Assembly: GCA_944990035.1 (NCBI GenBank) | Contig: CALYLX010000028.1 | Coordinates: forward strand, 49,905-113,904 | Source of the DNA: Clitopilus passeckerianus | Taxonomy: Eukaryota > Basidiomycota > Agaricomycetes > Agaricales > Entolomataceae | Reading direction: 5' to 3' | Length of the DNA stretch: 64,000 nt | In this document: in pieces, positions 14,053 through 28,365 of the stretch | Layout of the letters: each line of letters begins with the position of its first letter | Position numbering within the stretch: position 1 is the stretch's first letter | Notes under the pieces: model-generated | Seen by the model: only the letters and a program-made list of their open reading frames with translations | What the model was told of the DNA's origin: nothing | The model's database searches: none | Position numbers and translations under genes: made by a program

Positions 14053-15671
14053 TTATTTTTCACTGAGCTCAGCAACTCCTGGAAGAGTCTGGAAAAGAGA
14101 ACCTTTAGAAATCTCCGAACACATTGAAACTACAATGAATGCCTACCTTTCCCTCGAGAAGTTCGAGACTAGCGCCTCCACCAGTGCTGACATGGCTGAG
14201 TTTGTCTTCGGCTTCGTATTGTGCAGCAACGGTGGCAGTATCACCACCTCCAATGATGACAGTAGCACCCTTCTGGGCGGCCTCGACGTTGGCATCTAGG
14301 AGAGATTTCGAGCCTTCGGCGAAGGCCGGGAACTCAAAGACACCAGGAGGGCTAGAGAAAGCAGTTAGACTTATCATGAATCATTTAACCATCACGCTTA
14401 CCCGTTCCAAAGAATGGTCTTTGCCTCAAGGACAGTCTGCTTGTAGAGTTCTCGGCTCTTTGGGCCAGCGTCTAGACCCATCCAGCCACTTGGAATACCC
14501 TCCGAAGCGGTAGCAGTTCCAGTCTAATGTCAGAAAGGTCAACTGGATGTGCCAGATGTTGCCGGTTCCCTCCTACCTTGGCATTTTTGTCGAACTTGTC
14601 CGCAGTGACATAGTCAACTGGAAAGACAAGCTTGACGTTGTTTTTATTTGCCTTCTCAACAAGGCCGGCGACCTTCTTTGAGCCAGGTTCGTCGAACAAG
14701 GAATCACCGATCTATTCGAAAATATCATCAATTCCGGCCAGTCGAGATCTTTTAGGTTTCTTACGGAAGTATTGTCAAGTGTTTTCGCAAAGGTGAATGC
14801 CATTCCACCGCAGATAATCAGGGAATTGACCTTATCGGGAAAGGGTGAGTACTGTGCTTCTGAGCAAAAGTGACGCAATCACCTTGTCGAGCATGTTTTC
14901 AATCAGCTGAATCTTGTCGGAAACCTTCGCACCGCCAAGGATGGCAAGGAAAGGCCTCTCGGGGGATTCAAGGACCTTGGCGAAGTACTCGAGCTCCTTC
15001 TTCATCAAGAAACCGGCAGCGCGCTGGGGAAGCTTAACGCCGACCATACTTGAGTGGGCACGGTGGGCAGTTCCAAACGCGTCATTGACGTAGACATCGC
15101 CGAGGCGAGTGAGGCCTTCTCTAAATTCAGCGACCTTGGTAGGGTCTGCTTTGGTCTTGCTTCCGTCCTTGTTCTTGACAGAGCCCTCCTCCTCAATGTG
15201 GAATCGCAAGTTCTCGAGGAGGATCACGGAGCCGTTGGAGGCCTCCGTGACTGCCTTCTCGACCTCTGGGCCAACGCAATCGTTGAGGAAAGTGACAGAC
15301 TTTCCGAGCTGCTTCTCGAGCTCGGAAGAGACGATCTTCAGGGAGTATTTCTCGTTGACCTTGCCATCTGGGCGTCCCAAGTGAGACATGAGAATGACGG
15401 CGGATGCACCTAGGATTCAGCCGTTAGTTACGATTCTTTGCTACTTTGTGGTCTCCTCACCTTTCTCAAGTGCATACTTGATGGTAGGCAGAGCAGCTAC
15501 GATACGCTAATCGCAACGTGAGTAAATGAGATAACGGTCAGGGACCAGAACTCGTACAGCAGGGTTGGTGATTTTGCCATCTTGGATGGGAACGTTGAAG
15601 TCAACGCGAATGAGAACGCGTTTACCGCTGAGCTCAACGTCAGTAATCGACAGCTTATTTGCCAAAGACAT
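14053..15671 (-). CDS. PGK1: Phosphoglycerate kinase
   Basis: Glycolytic enzyme converting 1,3-bisphosphoglycerate and ADP to 3-phosphoglycerate and ATP in the cytosol. The start ATG at 15671 gives [20 protein letters not shown], leading into the N-domain signature RVDFNVP. Later come [57 protein letters not shown] and the C-domain GGGDTATVA and [14 protein letters not shown]. The last exon is tiny and lies beyond an intron: its reading [10 protein letters not shown] ends at a TAA (14053-14055). At least six introns of about 50-60 bp are present. It shares a 188-bp divergent promoter region with the gene at 15860. Confidence 0.97.
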
Positions 15672-15859
15672 TGTGCTGGTTGTCGTGGTTGGATTGTTGA
15701 AAGATCGATTGGACGTCACTCAAGACGAATCAACCCGAGTTTATATCAGAGTTATTATTTATCATCTAGCCAGATAATTATTTAATTTCAACAAATATGG
15801 CGAGCCGTTACCTGCATTGATCGGCTACACGCTGCTCTCCGACGCCTTGTAACTACACC
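15672..15859. promoter_or_regulatory. Divergent promoter between PGK and RGG-protein gene
   Basis: Only 188 bp separate the two start codons. The stretch is AT-rich in the middle (TTATTATTTATC at about 15749-15760 and TTATTTAATTTC at about 15777-15788), so both genes probably share regulatory DNA. No specific binding site can be named. Confidence 0.55.
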
Positions 15860-16726
15860 ATGGCTGCTGCGTCCAATTCATTGGGCCTTGACTTTGACAA
15901 CCTCAAGATAACAGAGCACGAAGTGCGTGAAGCTAAGCCATCTGAAGTCCCTGTGGCGGAAGAGACACCTGCAGAGCAACCATCGTCTCCGAAATCCGAA
16001 CAAGGACCCGCGGCTGCAACTTCTGCACCACCTAGAGAAAAGAAGAAGCCTTATGTCAATCCGGAACGCGTCAAGACTGGCGGAAGTCAGAGGGTATGTT
16101 GTGTGTTTGAAATCCTACTTCAGATCGTCTCATCGAAATGAAGGATAAACTGAGCGAAGAGGAGTTGGCTGAACGGATGGCTCGGATGAGGGAACAGAAT
16201 GAAAAGATCAAGCAGCGTCGTCTGGTACGTGTTTATACCGAATGCATTCTCTACCAAAAACAACTGACTTCTCGATGAAAAGGATGTCCAAGCCGACGAA
16301 GACGCATTCCGCAAAACACAAGTTGAAGAAAAGGCCCGGCAGGCTCGAGTCCGCAAAGTACAGGACAACGTGGATCGTGCCCGACAACAAAATGCTCAGA
16401 GGAAAATGGAAAAGGTGCAGGCAAGGGAATGGGACGCAGGCAAACCTCAGAATGCTCCTCCCAAACCTAAAACTGCAGAGGCACCAGGTCCTGCTGAATC
16501 TCACGCCGGGGAGGCTAGGGAGAACGAACCATCTCCTGACGCGGCTGCCCCCGCCGGACGTGGGGAAAACGAATGGGGTCGCGCACGAGGTGCTCCCAGA
16601 GGCAGGGGCAGGGGCAGAGGTCGAGGTCGAGGCGGCCCTCCCAATCAGCAAGGAGGTGCTTCTTCAGAATCACCCAAACCAACAGCTGAGCCAAAGGCGG
16701 CCTCGGAGACCCCTGCATCATCATGA
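15860..16726 (+). CDS. RGG-box coiled-coil protein, CCDC9-like
   Basis: Three exons encode about 250 residues. The N-terminus is acidic and disordered, followed by KKPYVNPERVKTGG. After intron 1 comes a charged helix, LSEEELAERMARMREQNEKI, continuing into KQRRLDVQADEDAFRKTQ, and the C-terminus has an Arg-Gly block (GRGRGRGRGRGG) typical of RNA-binding, arginine-methylated proteins. The helix resembles the conserved segment of CCDC9-family proteins, which associate with exon-junction or mRNA complexes, but this is a similarity by eye. The start ATG at 15860 is the first in the transcript direction; the stop TGA is at 16724-16726. A role in RNA metabolism is inferred from the RGG box only. Confidence 0.7.
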
Positions 16727-16861
16727 TAGTTCCCGATCGTCCCCTTTTCTTGTTCATTCAGGCTTAGACTGTGTATGATTGACATATACCAAGTGCTATT
16801 ACATGTACATATCTCTACACTAACTTGATATCATCGTCCAATTGTATGCTCTACTACCATC

Positions 16862-18433
16862 CTATGTTCTTGTCACCGACAGAGATCGAACGGGCAGTCG
16901 AGTCGGCGTTTTGGGGCTTATCGGAGAGTATTGAATGATGTTCTCCTTCTCTCGAGGTGAACCCGTTCTGGTAAGTGATAGCCGTTTGAGCTGCTTTTTG
17001 AGAGAAGACACCGGTAAACGTGATTTCGAACGTTCGTGATCCAGGTTTCGTTTGAAAGTGGGAGTCTCCGGTGATGACAAAATCAATGGTCTGAGTGGCG
17101 ATTTTGCTCTCTGAAGATCCAGAGGTGATGGTCTTCTGGATGTAGGAACCGTCTGTCTTTTAGTAACTGAGCTGGTGACTTTCGCCTTGATACCCGTTTC
17201 TGGCTCGCCGATCAAACCATCACTCTCAGAAAGGCCCTTTGTACCCGATGAGGTTCCAGAAATAGTAGCATCACTGCTCAGGTGTTGCCTTTGCTGGGCG
17301 AGATTCCTCGTAGGGGTTGAGACGTTACCAGACGCCGTTTTGAGTATGCCTCGAGGTGTAGTTGAAGGTCGTGTAGGGGTGATCCGAGCGGGAGCCTTCT
17401 TAGCAGACGATGAAGTAGGTCTCAAGCTAGGGTTCCTGATAGTAGGCGTCTTGTTAACGGCTTGAACGTTAGGTCCCCACGAGAGCTTTGATGGTAATCG
17501 CTTGCCACCGTTCGATAATCTAGATACTTCCATCTTGAGAGAATGACTGGCCAGTGGAGGAAGGATTGGCTCGAGGGGTTGCTGAGCTGCAGGAGCGGTA
17601 GGTGTATGTGAGAATACATCGCCGGAAATAATTGACGTGTTTGGGGATGGCGAGGTGCATCGGATGCTGGCAGGGAGTTGAGGCGTATCTGCCTCAAAGA
17701 CAGGAGACATGCTTGCCCGCAAGGCCTCGGTTCTGCGTTTGGCAAGCAACTTTTCGACAGCCTTCTGACGGTCAAGAGATACCTGTTCGTGCACAGATGA
17801 GATGTTGGAACAAGACGGGGTCACGATGTCGGAGTTGTTCTCGTCCTGTTGTGCGGCTCGCTTCCAGAACTTTTTGGTCTTCTTCATGTTCTTGAGCTCT
17901 GTTCTAGTCTTCAGAGTAAGCTTCAAAGCCGACTTGTAGTCACTCGAACTCCTACGACCCAGAGTGGGTGACACCAGATGAGATTCCTCGCCTTCACTCG
18001 CAGAGACCGCGATTTGAAGAGCTTGGTCAACATCGAGAGGTTGGGAGTCCAGTAAGGCGGTGAGTTCAGCTTCAAGTGCAAGCCTGAGCTCCTGAATCTC
18101 TTTTTTATCCTCTTCTTGCTGACGGACAGAGGTTTGACGTTCATGATACAGTTCCGCGCGAGCCTGATGGACCTGAGCCTGAAGGTTGTTCAACTCTTCC
18201 AGGAGTTCAAGATTTTGGAGCCGTAGTTTGATTACTTCTATCTCTATGGCAGACCCGCGAGCATCAGGGATAGCGAAGGATTGAACAGTGGGTCGATTGA
18301 TGTCCTGTCCAGGGCCAGGCCATGAAGTAGGTCGCCGAGCAGAAGAATTTTGGGAGATAAAATCTGCCACCACGCCGTCAATATACACAGGCTCAGATCT
18401 CGCCCTACGATGAAAACGCTTGAAGAAACGCAT
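16862..18433 (-). CDS. Coiled-coil, Ser/Thr/Pro-rich hypothetical protein
   Basis: A single uninterrupted reading frame of about 523 residues from ATG 18433 (MRFFKRFHRRARSEPVYIDG) to TAG 16862-16864. Residues about 60-130 form a leucine-rich coiled coil (EIEVIKLRLQNLELLEELNN and following). The rest is disordered, basic and rich in Ser-Pro/Thr-Pro sites (RRPSPLDLQRAKSPLRPL; SPREKENIIQYSPISPKTP), a pattern of cell-cycle-kinase substrates and cytoskeleton-associated proteins. An in-frame ATG at 18583 would overlap the divergent SDA1 start (18547), so 18433 is preferred. I do not recognise the family; a microtubule or cell-cycle role would be guesswork. Confidence 0.65.
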   Translation of the reverse strand: MRFFKRFHRRARSEPVYIDGVVADFISQNSSARRPTSWPGPGQDINRPTVQSFAIPDARGSAIEIEVIKLRLQNLELLEELNNLQAQVHQARAELYHERQTSVRQQEEDKKEIQELRLALEAELTALLDSQPLDVDQALQIAVSASEGEESHLVSPTLGRRSSSDYKSALKLTLKTRTELKNMKKTKKFWKRAAQQDENNSDIVTPSCSNISSVHEQVSLDRQKAVEKLLAKRRTEALRASMSPVFEADTPQLPASIRCTSPSPNTSIISGDVFSHTPTAPAAQQPLEPILPPLASHSLKMEVSRLSNGGKRLPSKLSWGPNVQAVNKTPTIRNPSLRPTSSSAKKAPARITPTRPSTTPRGILKTASGNVSTPTRNLAQQRQHLSSDATISGTSSGTKGLSESDGLIGEPETGIKAKVTSSVTKRQTVPTSRRPSPLDLQRAKSPLRPLILSSPETPTFKRNLDHERSKSRLPVSSLKKQLKRLSLTRTGSPREKENIIQYSPISPKTPTRLPVRSLSVTRT

Positions 18434-18546
18434 AGCGAGAGCAAACGACAATGAGGCTGGCCGTTGTGGATGATTGTGGATGAAGGCCAAGTCCGTTGTA
18501 TGGTCTTGCTTTGCACCAGCTTCACATTTTTCATTGCTCGACTGCC

Positions 18547-21137
18547 ATGGTGCGGGGCATCCTCCTAACTTCAAATCTTCCACAACTACAGAACCTCATA
18601 AAGAGAGATCCTGCAGGGTACAAGGAGGAATTCTTACAGCAATGGAACCACTACAACTCGATTCGTGAAATTTTCAAAATTCATCCGGAAGAGCAGGCTC
18701 AACATTTCCGGGAGCTCGTCGCATTCATATCTGCGGTCGCAACCTGTTATCCAAAAGAAACCAAAGAGTTTCCAGCACAATTGTCCTCTGTACTGCTAGA
18801 GAGCTATGGAATACTGTCCCCGGATACCAGGAGGGCACTGGTCCAAAATCTCGTTATGTTGCGGAATAAGGGTGTTATCTCATCTATAGAGTGAGCACAC
18901 GTTACTCCATCCAGGAAAACTTATCCTAATGCCTATGTAGCCTGCTGAAGACGCTATTTCCCATTCTGCCTCGAACAACATCCTCGACTCTTAGATCTTT
19001 CATTCGTAAAACCATCCTTTCGGACATCCGGACCGCCAATCTCCATTCCAAGAACCATAAAGTCAACCGTGCCGTTCAGGCTATGCTATTTGGCATGGTC
19101 GAACGTGGGATGGATGCAGAAGTTGTGGGCGATAAGGGAAAGCTTCGTCAACAGAGTTCTAGCGGTGAGCGAACGGGAAGTAATGGCGAAGAAGCTATGT
19201 GGGCTGTTATCCTTACGAAAGAGCTATGGAGGAAGGGAATATGGTTTGTTTCTTGCTCGGGCTTCAGAAATATCTATTCGACATATGTTCTTCAGGACGG
19301 ATGCAAAGACAGTCTCTATCATTGCACTTGGATGCTGCCATCCGGTCGTAAAGGTCCAAAGTGCCGCTCTCCATTTCTTCCTCGGGACTGACGACGAAAA
19401 AGAAGACAGCGACGATGAGAAGGAAGATGTATGATTCTGTGTCTTCCTAATGGTCTGGCAAATAATGTTTTATGATAGGATGTCGATGTTAGGTCTTTGC
19501 ACCATCGTCGGGAGATCAACAAAAAGACTCGTAGCGGCGACAAGAAACTGCAGAAAAAACTCAACTCGGCCAAGAAGGTACGCTGTCCCCAATTCCACCC
19601 AGAAATTACTTTGAACATTTGTTGTGTTTTAGAAAGCATACAAAAAACCCGAAGTCGCGGCAAACTTCCCTGCGCTACAACTCCTCAATGACCCTCAAAC
19701 TTTCGGCGAAAAACTCTATGATGCCTTGAATCGCTACGACAAGCGCTTCTCCCTTGATCACAAAATCCTCATCATGCAACTCCTGTCCCGCGTTATGGGC
19801 ACACACAAGCTCTGCGTGCTCAGCTTCTACACCTACATTGTGAAGTACCTGACTCACAAACAACTTCGCGTTCCATCAATACTCGTCGCGTTGGCACAAT
19901 CTATTCATGATCTCACACCCCCAGATGCGATAACACCGGTCATACGCAAGCTGGCTCACGAATTCGTGCACCCTGGTGTAGGAAGCGAAGTCATAGCAGC
20001 AGGACTCAATTCCATCCGAGAAATTTGTCGTAGGCAACCGTGGGCTATGGAGGAGGATCTCTTGGGAGACTTGATCGAGTACAGGAAAAGTAGAGACAAG
20101 GCTGTCACTGCTGGAGCCCGTGGTTTGCTGCAGTTGTTCCGCGAAGTTAACCCCGGTATGCTCAAGAAACGAGAGAGGGTAAGTGCATTCACCGTGAAGG
20201 AATCCTTGAAAAGTAGCTGATGGTTTAACAGGGTAAAGAAGCCACCATGGGCCTAATCGGCGGCGATCAGCCTCTTCCCTTCGGTCACAGTGCAGACGCA
20301 GCTGTTGATATTGAGGGCTTATCGGTAGGTGTAACTGTAGTCTCTCCGGTGTTTCCGTGGCTGATGTCATTTGTTGTTCCGACAGCTACTTGAAGACCAC
20401 TTCCAGAAACTGCGGGAAGAAGACAATGTCGAGACGGATGAGGACGATGAAGCGGCCTGGGAGGGTTGGGACGTTGAGTCAGATTCATCCGAAGATGACT
20501 CGGACGATTGGATAGGGGTCTCAGACGACGACAACGACCTTGTCGTCAGTGACAGTGACGATGATGGGCCAAAACCTGGACCATCCAACGCGGAATCTTC
20601 TGAACCGGACGCAACAACTCGGATATCTACTTTGGCCACAACCAAGGCGAGTTGATTCACCTACCCGTTGGCTGTGTTCTGACGAATTGTACCTAGATTC
20701 TAACTCCCGCCGATTTCGCTCTCCTCAACGAGCTTCGAATCAAGCAAGCGGAAAAGCTTGTCGACAACGGTGGCGGCTCATATGCCAAGCGCAAACTCGC
20801 TGAACTAGAAGCCAACAAGAAAGCCTTTGGTGAAGACAACACCTTCATCTCCGAAAACGACATTCTTGGGCCTCGCAAGAAGGCCAAGGCAGACTACGAG
20901 GAGCGTATGGCTTCCATCCAGAAAGGACGGGAAGGACGCGAGAAATTCAAATCCAACAAGGGCAAAATCAACAAGGAGACACCCAGTAGCTCGACCAACA
21001 AGGAGAAGGCCAGAAACAAACCAATCATGATGATTCTCAGTTCCGGTGCTGTCAGAAGCAAAAAGAAGGCATCATTGGCGGACAAGCAGCGGAAGCTCAG
21101 GAAACATATAGACAACGCTAAGAAGTCACGGAGATAG
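18547..21137 (+). CDS. SDA1: SDA1 family ribosome-biogenesis protein
   Basis: Nuclear protein required for 60S pre-ribosome maturation and export. The start ATG at 18547 gives MVRGILLTSNLPQLQNLIKR, followed by DPAGYKEEFLQQWNHY, the conserved N-terminus of Sda1. Exon 2 continues with the HEAT-like NUC130/3NT region. A middle exon (to 20176) carries FDHKILIMQLLSRVMGTHKL-type sequence (here SLDHKILIMQLLSRVMGTHK), then an acidic linker (about 20420-20570), then the C-terminal SDA1 domain (ADFALLNELR; NDILGPRKKAK) and a strongly basic tail ending KKSRR at TAG 21135-21137. About seven introns. It starts 113 bp from the divergent gene at 18433 and ends 33 bp from the convergent ADP-ribose pyrophosphatase gene. 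Confidence 0.93.
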
Positions 21138-21170
21138 TCTTTGTTTGTCGTCCTACATGTACAGGGGCTT

Positions 21171-22224
21171 CTATTCACTACTCTGGCCGATGAGTCTTTG
21201 GGCAATATCATACCCCGATGCGAAATGAGACAAGCGGGCGTCGACGACAAATCCCTGTATAATGTGTGAGGGCAAATGGCTAATTAATACACAGTTCCAC
21301 CAACCTTCTGGTCATACTCTGCAATCAGAGATGTTAGCTTTGGAACAATAAAGAGCACAGAGCCTGGGAGTACCTTTCAAAACGTCATTAAGCTTGCTCA
21401 TCTCCACAACGCGAGTTACGATGGCCTCTCCGGCATCGAGCTTCTGTTCGGGGTATTCCATCTTGTCCTTTAAGAGCACATTAGCAACCACAAGCTTCAT
21501 ATTTGCATTCGTCATTCCTGTAGAGGTATTGAGCCCGAGAAAACAACTTAGAGATGTTCGCAAGCCAGCAAACCTGGGTCAGAGAAGATGACCGGGCTTG
21601 ATTCTTCAATGCTGTCAGCCTTGTATCCGGTTTCTTCTTCCAATTCTCTGATGGCTGCCTGTTCTGCAGTTTCTGCATCGTCGATCAAGCCTGTTGAAAT
21701 TCGTCAGCTGTGAAACATCAGTTGAGATTTAACCCATACCTGCTGGAAGCTCTGGTACATGGGTGCGATGGTCTTAGCGATACTTCTTTGGGAGTTCAAG
21801 GGCACTTTACCAATGCAGATTTTATCGAGAGGAGGGCGGTATTGCTCGATGACAACAGTTGAGGCAGGGAAGGCATTAGTCTCCGAGCGAATCAAAGTCA
21901 GGACAGCAACAGCTATGAACGCAAACTGGGTTTGTGAAGGTACCTGGTGTCAAAGAGTATACTTTTCTTACCATCGATACCGGAAGACTTTCTGGTCTTT
22001 CTGGTAGCAGACTCCCATAAACGCTAGATGGTGGTTGAGCACATGTACACGGAAGCTCTCAAAAAACCATTCACTTCGGTGCCCTTTGCGTCCAGGTATT
22101 TGATTTTCTGCAAAGTGACCCATCTTTCGCCTCGAAGTCAGATTAGGTACAACCAGGTCGAAAATATCACCGACTTTGCCTCCGATGCGGGTAGCTCTGT
22201 AACTTCCAGGACCTTTGCAGACAT
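21171..22224 (-). CDS. YSA1: ADP-ribose pyrophosphatase (Nudix hydrolase, YSA1-like)
   Basis: Hydrolyses ADP-ribose and other nucleoside-diphosphate sugars to AMP and the sugar phosphate. A complete Nudix box spans an intron-exon boundary: G-x5-E-x7-RELEEETGY (key part [17 protein letters not shown], about 21600-21680). Upstream exons read [12 protein letters not shown], and downstream [12 protein letters not shown] and the C-terminal [19 protein letters not shown] ending at TAG (21171-21173). The start ATG at 22224 gives [12 protein letters not shown]. The gene is cut into many small exons; the exact number was not resolved. It is divergent from the PNKP gene (188 bp apart). Confidence 0.9.
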
Positions 22225-22411
22225 GGTTCTACTATTTGTTGATAAATGCCTTGATATATGGGAAACTAGGCTCCAGGTGAGGAGGCGGTTGAAGAACTGC
22301 ATGATTCAGGGTCGCATGATGGTGGTTCAGTCACGCTATATACATCTGAAGCCTTTGGTACACAACGCGTCGACGTGTCGGGGCCGCGTTCACGCGCTGC
22401 TTTCATCAATC

Positions 22412-24228
22412 ATGTCAGGTATGCCTTGGGCTCAAGAAACGTGTTTACAAATGCTCACACCGTGCTGTAGGTAAAAAAAGAGGCGCAGAACACCTCAACG
22501 CCAACGACGGTGGCACCAAGAAGGTCGTGAAGGGTGAATACATCCTTGAGATATAAAGCTGTTGACTCAACATACTCTCTAGTCCACCCTTTCTTCAGCA
22601 AAACTACAGACGCTGTTGATACTGGTACTTTCAAATGGCTCGATTCGCTGGGTCCTACCAAATCTTGCTTGCACGGCGTGAATCTGGAGCCTAAGGCATC
22701 CTCCAAGGTCGCAGCATTTGACCTGGATGGTGTGCTCATTAAATCCGAATTCCCAAAGATCAAGGCCTCTCCTGATGCTCCCCTCTGGCAATGGTGGAGG
22801 GCCATGGTGCCAGAGAAACTTGCAGAGGTTGCAGAAGCTGGGTGTGTGATCTTTTGTGCTGTTCGTTGTATTACAGCCCTCATTGCAAAGGCAGGTATTC
22901 TATTGTCATCATATCCAACCAGGGCATCAAACCAGTAGCCCTTAAGAACTGGAAGCTGAAGATCGTGTCATTGGCGGCATCGGTGTGTCTTTATGATACC
23001 CTTACCCGAACACTTTCAGCTCATGTTCGCCTCATGACGCGCAGATACCTACAATACCCTTCCGGATCTTTGCCGCATCAGCAAAGGATGGCTATAGGAA
23101 GCCCATGATTGGTATGTGGACAGAATTGGAGCGAATATTCAGCGCAGCAGGCGTTGAAATAAGTGAGTATGCACACCAGGCCATCCGTCATTTGTAATTA
23201 ACCCATCTGCATAGACAAGAAGGAGTCTTTCTTCGTCGGAGACGCTGCTGGACGTCAATATACTGCTAACAAGAGTGACTTTGCGAGCACTGACCGAAAG
23301 TGGGCCCTCAACGTCGAGATTCCCTTCCATACGCCAGAGGTATGTTTTATAAGGCTATGAATAATCACAACCACGGCTTACGCAGTACGGCTAGGAATAC
23401 TTCTTGAAGCTGGTACCCCACACCAACTACCAACTCCCGGGCTTCCATGTCTCTTCTCTTCCGACCGATGGTCAGTTCAGAAATATTCCTCATCTTCTCC
23501 TGTATTGACGATTACAAACTTAGTTCCTCCTGTTACCCCAACATCCTCACCAATATTACCCTCTCCTCTCAAACAAGAACTCATCTTGTTCGTTGGCTTT
23601 CCCTGCTTAGGAAAAAGCAGCTTCTACAAGAAGTACTTCAAGCCCGCCGGATATACCCATATAAACCAAGATACCCTTAAGACGCGTGATAAATGTGTCA
23701 AGGCGGCACAAGAGGCTCTTGCAAAGGGCGAAAGCTGTGTTATAGGTGAATCCAATCGCCTCCAGGGGAACGTGGTAACTGAGCTTTGTACAGATAATAC
23801 AAATCGGGACAAAGCTACAAGAAAGTATTACCTCGATGTTGCCAAGAAACTGAAGGTTCCTGTCAGGTAAGCCTCCCTGCGAGAGTAGCTTGGACTTTAT
23901 AACTTATATCTCTCGAGGTGCTTCCTGTTCACCGGCTCGATGGAGCTCGCTTGGCACAACAACTTGTACCGTACTTTCAATCTACCTCCATCAGTAGCAG
24001 CAAGAGAGGCAAGTCTCTTCCTGTCTCTCCCATGCTCATGACTAACTCCATCTTCAGCCAAAGAGAGAACTCGTTGCATACTTGGGCTTCAGCGGCTTCC
24101 GAGACAAGTATGAAGAACCCCAGATAGATGAAGGATACGCGGAACTTAAGAAGGTTAACTGGGTCTTTGAAGGCACTGACGAGGAGAGAAGGTACTGGTC
24201 AATGTGGCTGCAGCTCGAAGGGAAGTGA
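22412..24228 (+). CDS. PNK1: Polynucleotide kinase 3'-phosphatase (PNKP-like DNA repair enzyme)
   Basis: Bifunctional nuclear DNA-end processor: removes 3'-phosphates and phosphorylates 5'-hydroxyls at strand breaks. Exon 1 is just 7 nt of coding (ATGTCAG), spliced to GKKRGAEHL, a basic, NLS-like start. The phosphatase half has FDLDGVLIKSEFPK (HAD motif DxDGT with Val for Thr), VIISNQGIK, and FFVGDAAGRQ with DKWALN-type sequence (here DRKWALN). The kinase half has the P-loop LFVGFPCLGKSSFYKKY, GYTHINQDTLKT, GESNRLQGN, and ends WVFEGTDEERRYWSMWLQ with TGA at 24226-24228. There is no N-terminal FHA domain, as in fungal Pnk1 relatives. It ends 64 bp from the convergent GALT gene. Confidence 0.93.
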
Positions 24229-24292
24229 TATATTATATTTAATTTATTCATTCCATGGATCTTCTATAGTGTTATTTCATTGGTTGTCCATC

Positions 24293-25700
24293 TTAATCCT
24301 GTTTTGCTTCCAGATAGTGCACCTCAGAGCAATCCCGAAGTCTAGCTGCAGCCTGTTCAGCGGTAAGATCACGTTGGGCTTCTGCCATCAGCTCGAAACT
24401 GCGGGGAACAGTAAGTCCAAGGAAGAATCACAGCGTGACCGACAATACGCACCCAACCAGGAATTTCCTGACGCTTGCGCTCCTAAGCAAGGGAGGGTCG
24501 AAGTGGAAATGCAAATGGGCAACATTCTCCTCATCCTCGTCTTGGTGAACATTGTCTTTGGAAGGTACCGGGCGTTGATGGATGCCCATCGAGTATGCAA
24601 AGGAGCACGAGAACAAGTTGTCGTATCGCGTTGTGACCTTCAGCATAATTTCAGACAGCGCAGCCTTCTCCTCGCCAGTAAGGTCAGCAATAGAGGAAAT
24701 GTGACGTTTGTAAGGTAGAACTGTCAAGAAATTCAGAAGATAGCTCCAATTTGTCGTTTGAGGAAACTCACGGAGGACTTCAAACGGCCATATTGCCCAC
24801 CAGGGAACAACGGCGGCCCAATGGTCGTTCTGGACAACAACTCGCTCAGCCAACCCGACTTCAGTGTAAGCGTACTCGCAAAGCAGGCAGGGTCTTCCTG
24901 GAGAAGATCGATGGTTGTCATGACGTCATTGATGTCTGGATTCAAAATTTGGCGTACCCTTGGGACCTTTGGGTGCATTTGAAGGGGCTTGCTCGGCCAG
25001 CGAGTAGCTCTTCAGAGACTCAAGCTCGGTAGCAGGAAGTGTAGGTACTTCTGACAACGACCAGACTTGACCATGGGGATGAGGGTTAGAGCAGCCCATG
25101 ATTGACCCTTTGTTCTGGTGACAATCAGCCAAAGGAATTTGATCCTTAAGGAAGGAAACATACCTCGAAAATCTGAACATATTTAATGCCCTCTTGGGCA
25201 CCTCGGTGTTTGTAGATCGTGGTCCACTCATTGATGATCCGCTCAATGTCTGGGGGAGAAAGCCTGGCCAGAGTTAAATCATGCCTTGGATGGAAGATCA
25301 AGACGTCGCATCCTCCATGCACAGGCTCCGTTACGAGCATGGGATGGGGAGCCTTAGGTGGTGGTGGGACTGGGGCTGGAAGGAGGGCAGCAAAGTCATT
25401 CTCGAATACAAAGGTCCCATCATATTTGGGATTCTGCTGGCCACCAGATCTAGCATTCCCGGGACACAAATAGCACTTGGGATCATATTGAGGAAGATTA
25501 ACCGATTGAGGGGGCTCGGTCTGGCCAAGCCAGGGACGCTTAGTACGGTGGGGGGAAACCAAGATGTATTCCTTGGTCAAAGGATTGTCTAGAATTCGTA
25601 CAAAACCGTCAGAAATTCATGATTCTGCATGGTAAATTCATCTGAGCTCACAGCGTCGATGAGGCTGGGATGTTGGGTCGAATTTAAGTTCCTCGGCCAT
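24293..25700 (-). CDS. GAL7: Galactose-1-phosphate uridylyltransferase (Leloir pathway)
   Basis: Transfers UMP between UDP-glucose and galactose-1-phosphate, the second step of galactose use. The start ATG at 25700 (MAEELKFDPTQHPSLIDA) leads, after an intron, to KEYILVSPHRTKRPWLGQ, the zinc-binding-type CYLCPGN, and the active-site motif GCSNPHPHGQVW, in which the His of HPH forms the uridylyl intermediate. Downstream exons contain PYKRHISSIADLTGEE and FHFDPPLLRS, with the C-terminus AAARLRDCSEVHYLEAKQD ending at TAA (24293-24295). Several introns of about 50 bp. It is divergent from the DDX41-like gene with 141 bp between starts. No other galactose gene is adjacent. Confidence 0.96.
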
Positions 25701-25841
25701 GATGATTGCAAGATTCCGAGATTCGTCAACACTTTTGAACGAATCTGCCAAAACCGTCATCCGCTACTTCGGTCCGACCTTGTTTACCTCCGATTCTAAC
25801 AAACGTAAATAGCTTCGAAGTCACCATTACGTAATCAGATT

Positions 25842-28160
<2,319 letters not shown>

Positions 28161-28365
28161 GCGACAGGTGGCAAGCGTCACTAGGATGGTATCAATTGCA
28201 ATGTACAGCTATAATACAATGGTTCCAAAAATATTGCGGGTACTCTAATAATGTAGTGCCAATTATACCAATACATGTAAGCAGAAACATGAAGAGATTA
28301 AATACAGATGACCGGGAAGGTGAGCTTGTAATAAGTAAACAGGACTGCAGGAGCTAGGTAGGCTG

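Noticed and set aside
18434..18583. N-terminal extension of the coiled-coil gene to ATG 18583
   Set aside because: It would overlap the divergent SDA1 start codon at 18547; the Met at 18433 begins the natural-looking basic N-terminus.
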